Positions 27,707-36,600 of a stretch of DNA of 64,000 bases are shown in pieces. The notes below the pieces were generated by a model, which did no database searches, was not told the DNA's origin, and worked only from the letters and a program-made list of their open reading frames with translations. Positions within the stretch are counted from its first letter, which is position 1. Every line of letters starts with the position of its first letter. The position numbers and the translations under genes are program-made. The stretch covers positions 5,559,501 to 5,623,500 of the forward strand of contig NZ_CP048209.1 in the NCBI RefSeq assembly GCF_010119935.1. The letters run 5' to 3'. The stretch comes from Paenibacillus lycopersici (GTDB lineage Bacteria > Bacillota > Bacilli > Paenibacillales > Paenibacillaceae).

Positions 27707-28780
27707 TTACTCAAAAAAGAGAAAATGCGTCGGCACCGCCCGCGCCTGGCCGTCCGACGGATGATTCACGATACGCCCGCCGAAGACGAGCGTCGAAGAG
27801 CCCCCGCCGTCCAGATTATAACCGTCGATCGCGCCGTACCGCTGCAAGAGCAGCTGCATCTCCTGAAGCGTCGCGCCGGAGCCGCCCTTCTCCGAATACC
27901 CGTCGGCGACGAGAAAGAGCAGCTGATCGTCCTTGTAGTTGGCGATGACCGTCCGCGGGGCGCGCAGCGGGCTCGTCTGCCACTTCAAGGGAATCGGCTG
28001 CAGCCGGCCGCCTTGCAGCAGTACCGGCACGAAGGACGCGCCGAACCGCGGCTTCTCGCTGTCGAGCTGCGCCTTGCTCGCGTACTTGCCTCCGATCAGC
28101 TCCAGCTTGTCGTTCAGCCCGACGAAGAACAAGTCCTTGAACGACGGTTCGAAGCCGTTCAAGTAGCTGCCGTTCATCACCGTCGTGCTGAGCGGATACC
28201 GTTTGCCTCCCTGATCGGCGAAGCCGCCCGCGTTGACCCCGGCGATCGCGCCATAGCGTCTGGCGGCCGACAGCGTCGTCTCCGCCCCGCCGTTCTTGTC
28301 CTGCCCGAGCACCATCTTCATGGCATCGGGCGTCTTGAGCTTGACCTTGAGCGCGTACCCGTTGAAGTGCTCCGCATGAATCGCGAACAGCTGCGCCCGG
28401 ATGTTGCCGGATTCGATCTGCTGCGCCGGCGCGCCGAGCTTCAGCGTGATGCGGCGATCATAGATCCGGTAAGGCTTGCCGGCCTGCGCGGCGGCGATCG
28501 TCTCGATGGCGTCCATGCTGCTGGCCGTCTCCTGGTAGAGCGCTATCGACTTCTTGAGCGTCTTGGTCGTGCCGAGCGCCGTCTGCTTCGCCTGATCCAG
28601 GCCCTCGGTCAGCTTCATCGCCCCCTCCGGCACGTTCGCCTGCGTCAGGGCGAGCTGCGGGAACGCGCTGTCCGGCAGCGTCAGCGACATATTCGCGGCC
28701 AGCAGCCATATGGCCAGCCCGATGAACGGCGCGCATGTCAACAGACAGAGCCGGTTGATTCGCTTAACGGTCAGCGTCAT
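27707..28780 (-). CDS. Phosphodiester glycosidase (NAGPA-like) family protein
   Basis: 357 residues: an N-terminal membrane anchor (about 8-30), a helical region (50-100), then a NAGPA domain (about 130-355) with GVNAGGF, VADGYSEKGGSG and the conserved GYNLDGGGSSTL. Relatives remove GlcNAc from phosphodiesters in animals and are linked in bacteria to wall polysaccharides or exopolysaccharide. Active site faces the outside. Overlaps the small coiled-coil gene upstream by ATGA, so the two proteins are made together and may form a complex. Exact substrate unknown. Confidence 0.85.
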   Translation of the reverse strand: MTLTVKRINRLCLLTCAPFIGLAIWLLAANMSLTLPDSAFPQLALTQANVPEGAMKLTEGLDQAKQTALGTTKTLKKSIALYQETASSMDAIETIAAAQAGKPYRIYDRRITLKLGAPAQQIESGNIRAQLFAIHAEHFNGYALKVKLKTPDAMKMVLGQDKNGGAETTLSAARRYGAIAGVNAGGFADQGGKRYPLSTTVMNGSYLNGFEPSFKDLFFVGLNDKLELIGGKYASKAQLDSEKPRFGASFVPVLLQGGRLQPIPLKWQTSPLRAPRTVIANYKDDQLLFLVADGYSEKGGSGATLQEMQLLLQRYGAIDGYNLDGGGSSTLVFGGRIVNHPSDGQARAVPTHFLFFE

Positions 28781-29199
28781 TTCAGCACGTCCAAACTTTG
28801 CTGCAGCTCGGCCAGCTTCTTCTTGACCTCGCTCAGCTGCGAGAATAGCTTATTGCTGTTGTCCGTCTTGGAATTGGCATTATCCTTCGTAAATTGCAGC
28901 AGCTCGTTGAGCGCGTCAACCTTGCCCTGCACCTTGTTCAGCTCGTCCGTGAATTGACTCTGCATCTGCTTCAGCTGCGCATCGTAACTTTGCTGCATCG
29001 CGGTAATCTGCGACGCCGTCTGCGCGCCGATGTCCTGGGTCAGCTTCTCTTTCACCTGGCCGGTATACCATACGGCAGCGATCACGCCGCAGCCGATCAA
29101 GATCACCCACACGGCAAGAAACAACGGGACGGACGGCTTCGATTTGCGAGCCGCTCGTTCAGCCGAACGGTGCGCCTGTGTCTGGACGTTCGTTTCCAT
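28777..29199 (-). CDS. Small single-pass membrane protein with coiled coil
   Basis: 140 residues: basic cytoplasmic N-terminus, one membrane helix (about 26-46, VPLFLAVWVILIGCGVIAAVW), then a Gln/Lys-rich extracytoplasmic coiled coil (about 50-140). No recognised family. Overlaps the phosphodiester glycosidase gene by four bases and has AGGAGA upstream, so it is a real, coupled gene. The coiled coil may hold or space the glycosidase at the membrane; this is inference. Confidence 0.75.
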   Translation of the reverse strand: METNVQTQAHRSAERAARKSKPSVPLFLAVWVILIGCGVIAAVWYTGQVKEKLTQDIGAQTASQITAMQQSYDAQLKQMQSQFTDELNKVQGKVDALNELLQFTKDNANSKTDNSNKLFSQLSEVKKKLAELQQSLDVLK

Positions 29200-29369
29200 G
29201 CTCTGAATCTCTCCTCTTACCCTCTCTTGCGGTTCACTCCGTTAACCTATTTAGGTCTACTATTCTACCACAATTACGAGGGCAAGAAACAGAATACGAG
29301 CAATTTCGCCCAAAAATTGGCAAAATTCGACCCGACTATCATCAATCAAGCCTTCCCTGCCCGATACGA

Positions 29370-29405
29370 CAAAGGCCGCCCCTGTCCGGTCGGACAGGAG
29401 CGGCC
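29370..29405 (-). terminator. Terminator of the cohesin-SLH gene
   Basis: A 14-bp hairpin, GGCCGCTCCTGTCC with GGACAGGGGCGGCC (29405-29392, 29387-29374), then TTTGTC, 40-75 nt past the stop. The U-tract is short. Confidence 0.75.
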
Positions 29406-29444
29406 CTGTGAGCGCGCTTGTAGACGTATCGCTTATCGCGTGTA

Positions 29445-30470
29445 TCAGGAAGACCGCAGCGCGAGCATGCGATACAGGAAAACCGCCGCTTCCGCGCGGT
29501 TCGTCGAATTGCCCGGCTCGATGCCGGCGGATCCGCCCTTCACGAGGCCCGCCTTCGCCAGCGAAGCAATGGCGTGTCTGGCATAATCGGCGATGCGGCC
29601 TTGGTCGGCGAAGCCGCCCAGCTCTTTGCCCGTCGGCTCCGGCAGCGCCTTGCCGACCGCGCGCAGCGTGCGGTCGATCAGCACCATCAAGTCCTGCCGC
29701 GATATGGCCGCCTCAGGCTTGAAGCCCGTCCCGTCGCCGGTGGCGATGCCGAGCGATTTCGCCGTGGCGATCGCATCCGCGTAGTATTTGCCTTTCGGGA
29801 CGTCGGCGAAGCTGCCCGCGTCCTTCTGCGGCTTAAGACCGAACGCCCGCACGAGCATCAGCATGAAGTCGCCCCGTTTCACCGGGAGGGCGGGCTCGAA
29901 TTTGCCGTTGCCCGTTCCGGCGACGATGCCGCGGTCGGCCAGGTAGCGGATCGCTTCCGCCGCCCAGGACCACTTGGTTCCGATATCGCTGAATCCGGCC
30001 GCCGCCTGTACCGTTACCGAGACGACGGGATGCAGCGTTGTCATGGCCAGTTTCGAATCGACCAGCTTCAAATCCTTGACGGCAATCTTGGCCGCGCCGC
30101 TGCCGATCGCCGTGAAGGTGAACGAAGCCAGCACCGCGCTGCCGCTGACGCCGGCATTCTTGCCGATCTGGGTATGGGCGAAGCGCACCGCGCCGTCCGT
30201 CAAGATCGGTTCGGTCGACATGCCGGCGATGCTGCTCTCCGCTCCCTTGAAGCGAAGCTTGCCGGCATCGTAGCCGAGCGTCACGTCGAAGGCGTAGACA
30301 TCGGCAAGATTTTTCCCTTTCAGCACGACCTTGAGCTCGCTGCCTGACGCCGTCGACGCGGCGGCCGGCTCCAGCGTGAAGGTCTGAACCGCGGCCGCGC
30401 GGGCCGGCACCAGTCCCTGAGCGGCGAGCAGCAAGCCAATTAGAAATCCGAACAACAATTTACGCGACAT
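29445..30470 (-). CDS. Surface anchor protein: cohesin-like domain plus three SLH domains
   Basis: 341 residues. Signal peptide (1-26, ending ARAAA), a cohesin-like beta-sandwich (about 28-152; VYAFDVTLGYDAGKLRF, FTAIGSGAAKIAVKDLKL), then three S-layer homology domains (about 157-338; FSDIGTKWSWAAEAIRYLA, FADVPKGKYYADAIATA, FADQGRIADYARHAIASL). SLH domains bind pyruvylated wall polymer, and cohesins bind dockerins. It follows the dockerin-bearing GH16 gene directly, so it is the obvious candidate to hold that enzyme on the cell wall. AAGGAAGGAAG precedes ATG 30470; the frame to 30542 is unsupported. Confidence 0.88.
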   Translation of the reverse strand: MSRKLLFGFLIGLLLAAQGLVPARAAAVQTFTLEPAAASTASGSELKVVLKGKNLADVYAFDVTLGYDAGKLRFKGAESSIAGMSTEPILTDGAVRFAHTQIGKNAGVSGSAVLASFTFTAIGSGAAKIAVKDLKLVDSKLAMTTLHPVVSVTVQAAAGFSDIGTKWSWAAEAIRYLADRGIVAGTGNGKFEPALPVKRGDFMLMLVRAFGLKPQKDAGSFADVPKGKYYADAIATAKSLGIATGDGTGFKPEAAISRQDLMVLIDRTLRAVGKALPEPTGKELGGFADQGRIADYARHAIASLAKAGLVKGGSAGIEPGNSTNRAEAAVFLYRMLALRSS

Positions 30471-30575
30471 CCGATCGCACTTCCTTCCTTGATCCGTAAC
30501 TTCTTGCCGAGCGCTGCCGATTGAAAGCAAGCAGACCGTCATCCGACGTACATACGGCTTGGACGATGAGAGACA

Positions 30576-30609
30576 AGACGGAAAGGAAGGCCCGAGAGCC
30601 TTCCTCCGT
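30576..30609 (-). terminator. Terminator between the giant GH16 and cohesin-SLH genes
   Basis: GGAAGGC/GCCTTCC hairpin (30585-30591, 30598-30604) followed on the minus strand by TTTCCGTC. Weak U-tract, so readthrough into the anchor gene is possible. Confidence 0.6.
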
Positions 30610-30649
30610 GTTCATGCCAATAAGATGCGTTAATCCGAATAAAGAAGCG

Positions 30650-33600
30650 TTATTCTTCGAGCCAGCCGTCGAGAATCATGCGGGCGACCGCGGCCAGCGA
30701 ACGGATCGTAATTTCGCCGTCGTCGAAGATGTCGGCAGCGGCAATCGCCGACCAGCCTTCGTCCGCGGAAGTCTTGCCGAAGTATTTCACGACAAGCGAC
30801 AAATCCTTGACGGTAATGCTCGTTTCGCCCGGCACCAGCGTGATCAGCGAGGTCAGGAACGTCTGTACCGCGCCGTTCAGGTCGGTGACGGCCTGATTCA
30901 CTTGGCCTTGCGTTGCCGAACCGCTATTCTTGACGGCCGTTGCAGTGCCGATGGCCGTCTGCAGCGCAGCCTTCGAACCGACCGCGTACTTGCCGAGCTT
31001 CGTGCCCTCCACGGCGGCGTCGAGCTTGCTTTGCGCCGCTGCGATGGCAGCGATCAGGGCAGTCTTGTCGGCGTTGCTGATCACGATCTTCTTCGCGTTG
31101 AATGCCGTTACCGCGTTCGCGAGCGCCGTAGCGGCCGCGTTCACGTCGTCCTGCGTAGCTGCAGCATTGTCTCTCACTGCCGCCGCGCTGTCGATGGCCG
31201 TTTGCAGCTCCGCTTTGGCGCCGGCTTGGTAGTTGCCGTTCGCCGTGCCTTCGACCGCGTTGTCGTGCAGGCTTTGGGCGTCGGCGATCGCTTGGCTGAG
31301 CGCGCTCTTGTCGGTGTTGCCGATCGCGATGCTCGCCGAAGCGGAAGCCGTGTCTACAGGGATCGGATTACCGCCGTTGACGACCGAGAAATCCGTCAGC
31401 CCAACGGAGGTCGCGCCGACCGTTGCATCCCCCTTGACGGAGCCGTGAAGCACCAGCAGGTCGCCGTCGGCCTGGACGCTGCCGTTCGCGCCTTCGCTCG
31501 CCATCAGGATGCGGATCTGGCCAAGCTCCGGTTTAACGGCCGTTCCCAGCACGTGGAACCGTTCCTTCAAGGAAGCGATGGCGCTGTCGGCCAAGCTGAG
31601 CTTGCCGTTCTCGTCGCTTTCGGTCGCGAACGTCACTTTAGCCGGATCGTAATGCACGATCAAGTCGGCTAGCGAGAACGGATCGCTTACGCCGGCAATG
31701 CCGACTTGCAGATCGATCGGCTGTCCGACGAAGGCCGATGCCGGCCCGGCAATCGTGGCGTGCAGCGAACCCGCAGGCTCTTGCGGCTGCAGCGATTGCG
31801 CGGACGACAGGATCAAATCGCCGAACTTGAGCGGATCCTTGCCGCTCGAGATGCCGTCCATGTAGGCCAGCCAGCCTTCGCGGCCCGCGCCGTCGTTGTC
31901 GTTGACGAGCACGGAGATGCCGAGGTCGGTCAAATCCGCCGCCGCCGGCTTGCGGGCGTCGGTCAGAATGCTGCTCCACGGGAAGGCGACCACGTAATTC
32001 GTCAAGTGATTCGCTTCGTCGCGGGTGAATTTATACTTGATGTCGTTCAGGTTGCCGGTCGTGACCGGTCCCCAGGTTTCGTTGCCCAGCGCGGATGCGC
32101 CGGTCGTCGCGTTCAGCGACGCGATGAAGCGCGGATGGTTGTCGCTCGATGCCGTTCTGCCCGGACGTTCAGGGTCGAACGAGACCTGCAGGCTGTCCGA
32201 GCCCCAGGAGCCGTATACGTCGGCCGCGTCCATGCTGTGCACGTCGTCGGTCACTTTAACGGCCAGGTAGAGATAGTTGTCGTCCCACTTCACGTATTGA
32301 TCGGCCGACCGGTCGCTTGCGCTGTACGGTTTGCCTTCCGTCGAAGTGGACTGCTGCTCGCCCAGATGGATGACTTGCGAGCCTGACCATGCATCCGCAT
32401 CGATCGTGCCGTTAAGGGCGCCCTCGACGAGGATCGGATGTTCCGGATCGACCCGCGTCGCCGTCAGGTCGCTGATGTCCTTGTCGAACGAACGGTCGTA
32501 GCCGTCCGCGTTCGTGACATGGAACGTGAAATGCGTGCGGCTGTCGGCCGACAGCATCGCGGCCGGAATCGTCACGTATTGCGTTGTTCCGCCGGCGATG
32601 TCGCCGAAGCTGTAATCGCCCGCCGCGGCTGCAGGCGCCTCCACCTGTACGGTGCCTCCGGCAACGGTGCCCGAGTCATGTTTGTTCGTGAGCGCGACTT
32701 TGACGTTCCAGCCGTCCTTCGCCGCGTTCTGCACCGGATAGATCTCGACGCCGATCGAATCGTCCGTGTTCTTCGTCTGCACGGTCAGCGTCTTGTAGCT
32801 CGTGCCGCCTGCAACGGGCGTAATCTTCAGGTCGTATGTGTACTTCGCATAATTATCCGGCACGTGCAGCACGAGCGTGTCTTTCGACTGGCCGGCGCTG
32901 AACGAGCCGCCGGAAACGATCGACCAGCCTTCCGGCATTTGAACCTGGTACGTGCCTTCCAGCGCTTTGGCGCCGTCGGTTACGCGGTTGATATCAAGGC
33001 TCAAGTCTTGGCCCGGCGTAACGTCGACCGGAGCGAACGCCGCCGTGTCGAAAATCGGGTTCGATTGGTTTTGCGGTTGTTCGTATACGCGCACCCAGTC
33101 GATGTACATGTCGGATTGATCGCCGTAGCGGTCGAATCCGTAGCCCGGCGGGAACGCGTCGGTTTGCGTCATGGCGTTGTTGATCAGGAAGTAGCTGCCT
33201 TTGCGCCACGACAGCGGCAATGTTTTCTGCTTGTAAACTTCCTTGTTGTCGAAGTAGTACGTCGTGTAATCTTCCTGGACCAGCACGCCGTACGTATGGA
33301 AGCCCATCGAGATATTGCCGGCGTCGCTGCCGATCAGATCGACCGTGTTGACTCCCTTGCCGCCGCCGTCAAGGTTCTCGTAGCCCCATGGATGGGTCGC
33401 GATCGAGTAACCCGAAACGTTCGGCGGGTATGCCTCGATGACGTCGAGCTCGTCGGTCGCGTCGTCGTGCACGCCGGTCAACGTCCAGAAAGCCGGCCAT
33501 TGGCCCGGGTTGGCGCCGACGAAGAAGCGAGCTTCCAAGTATTGATCCGTGTAGCCCTTCGTCTTGAAGCCTACGCCGTCATCGCCGACGGAGCTGAGGA

Positions 33601-36600
33601 AGCCCGTCGTGTAGTGACGTTGGTAGCCGTCCACGCTGGCAGGCAGCGGATCCTCGTAATATTTGGTCTTGATCTTCAAGTAATCTTCGACTTGGTCGAA
33701 CGGATCGTATGCCGTTCCCTTGCTCGCGAACAAGGCGTTGCCGTAATCGCCGTAGTCCGGCTTATGGGAAGCGTACGTCGTGCGCTGGCCTTGGCCGTCG
33801 ATGCCCGTCTTCGAGATCGTCGGCATCGTCTTGTAATCGTCCTGGAACGTCACTTCCATGCCCAGGCCGTTCAGCTGCGACGGCATCGGCGCGCTCTCCA
33901 GGCCCATGTTCCAATCCACGCCGCCCGTGTTGTAGAACTGGAAGTAATCCTCGATCGTCGTCGTGCCGTTCGCCTTCGTTGCCGTTACTTTCACGGCGAC
34001 CGGACCGTGCGGGAATTGATCGGCGTCGAACGTGATCGAGCCTTTGCCGTCGCCGTCCAGCGTGACGTCGGCCAGCTTGACGATATAGCCGGATGCGTCC
34101 GTATGCCCGGCGTCAGGCTGATGCAGCATATAGCCTTTGGCGGTCGTGTAACCGCCCTTCGCGGTGAAGTTCAGCGTCGTCTCGCCTGTGATATCGGCGC
34201 GGTATGCCGGCGACTGCAGCGTCACCAGGTCGGGCAGCGCGATCTTCGGCGCCACGATGGCTACCGTCTGGGTCGCATACTTCACGCCATTCACGATCGG
34301 CGCGATTTTGATCGTTCCGTTCGGCAGCGCATAGGCCGCCGGTACGCTCACGACGATCGTGTCGCTCGCGCTGCCGGCCGAGAACGTGCCGCCCGAGACG
34401 ACGGACCAGTTCGTGTCCGGGAACGTCACTTCGTACGTGCCGGCCATCGCTTGCGCGTTCTCGTCGCGCGCAATCGTGATGCTGGCTTCCTCGCCCTGCA
34501 CGACGTTCAGCGAAGCCGGCGCCGTGAAGCCGGGAACGACCGCGTTCGGGTCGTACACGTACTCGAAGCCTTCGATAACGGAGGTATCCCGGCCGCTGCC
34601 GCTCTCGGCCTTGACCTTCAGCTCCAGCTTATGCTGGCCGCCGCGCAGGCCGGTTTTCTCGAATACTTTGGCGTTCGAGACGGTATCGTCGGTTCTGGAA
34701 TCGATCGTATTCTGGAATACGCCGTCCAGATAGACGTCCAGCAGACCGCCTTTATCATACGTGCGCATGAATACGGAAACCGCCGTGCCTTCGAAATTGA
34801 ACGCGGCTACGTCGCCGTTGTTGTTGGCGTTGTCGTACATGTAGCCCCAGCTGTCATGCCACCAGCCGCCGGTCGTTTCGAAGTACGTCTTGCCTTGGGT
34901 CGACGTATCGAAGGTCGACCATGGGCCGCCGTCTCCGCCCGACGTGTTCTTATACGGATACGTCGACGCATCGACGCGGATCGTCTGCACTTCGTTCGAC
35001 TTCACGTAATCGTACTCGAAGCCCTCGAGCGCGATCGATCCGCCGGCCCGCGTCACTTGCAGCTTGAGCACGTGCTGCCCCACAGGCAGATCGCTCTTGC
35101 TGAATACGCGGCGCTTGCCGCTGCTGCCGTTCGTGTCGACCGAAGCCTGCTTCACGCCGTCGAGATAGACGTCGAACGCGCCGCCGCCGTCGATATAACG
35201 CGCGTACAGCCCCACGGCGTCGCCTTCGAACGAGAACGTCAGCCATTGAGTCGGATCGGCCGTGATGTACATCCAGCTCCAGCTGTCCTTCCACCAGTTG
35301 CCGTTGAACGCGAAATAATCGTTCGGCTGCGAGCTGTGGTCGAAGGAGGTCCATGCGCCGTCCGTTCCGCCCGTGGCGTTCACGTACGGGTACGTGGACG
35401 AATCGACGGTGCGCTTCTCCCCGATGCCCGTAATGGCCGGCGCTTCCGGATCGTCGGGCGCCTGCACGGTCACCTTCATCGTCGCATAGGTCCCGTCGCT
35501 GCTCGTCGGCGTAATCGTGATCTGGCCGTTCTTGCTCGTGTAATTCGATGGAACCTTCAATTGAATCGTATCCGTGTAACGGTTGGTCGTGAACGATTGG
35601 GTCGTGGCCGATTGCCAATCATCGCCTGCCTTCACCTGCCATCCCGTTGTCGGGAAGGTCAGATTGTACGTGCCGAAGCGCGTGCCTGCGGCTCCGTTAC
35701 GGTTAATGTCGATGCTGAACTCTTCATTCTTGCCCGCTTTAATGAACGTATCTTCCGTCCAGAATTTCGGTATGCTCGGATCTTCGAAATGGCGGAATTC
35801 GAAGCCCGCGATACGTAGGTAACGCGTAGTCGGGCTGTTCGCGCCCATGATCTTGAGGACATGGTCGCCGTCCGCAAGCCCGCTCTTCTCGAAGATGCGC
35901 ACCGTCTGATCGGACGTCGCGTTCGTATCGATATGCGTCTGCAGCTCGCCGTCCAAATAAATGTCGCCTTCGCCGCACTCGGCACACTTCGTCATATCAA
36001 GCCCGATCGAGGTGCCGTTGAAGTTGAACTCCATGGCGGTCGAGGCGTTCTCGTTCACGTACATCCAGCTCCAGCCGTCGCGCCACCAGCCGCCGTCGAT
36101 GAAGTTGAAGTACGATTCGAGGTTCGTGCTCGGGTCATACGACGCCCAAGATCCTTCTCCGCCACCGCTCGTATTGCGGTACGGATACGTGCTGGCGTCG
36201 ACGCGGATCAGCTCGCCTTCCGCTCCCGTCGCGGTCGCCGTGACGACGATCGGGGCGTACGACGTATTGTCACTTGCCACCGGCGTGATCGTAATGTTCG
36301 ACGTCGTGTCGTAGTCGTTCGGCACGAGGAACGTCAGCTTGTCGCTGCCCGATCCGGCCGCGAACGGCGCGTTGTACGTGCCGTTCATATCGACGAATTG
36401 GCCGTCGCTCATGATCTTCCAGCCCGCCGGCGCGTCGACGTGATAGCTGCCGGACAGCGCTGCGGCTTCGTCGTTGCGGCTTACGTTTACGCTTACGACG
36501 TCGCCCGAGAGCGCCTTGACCGACGAATCGCCTTCGAAGCGGGCCGTGCCCGGCGCGTCCTGGTAGACGCGAACCCAGTCGATGTACGTGTCGCTCTCGT

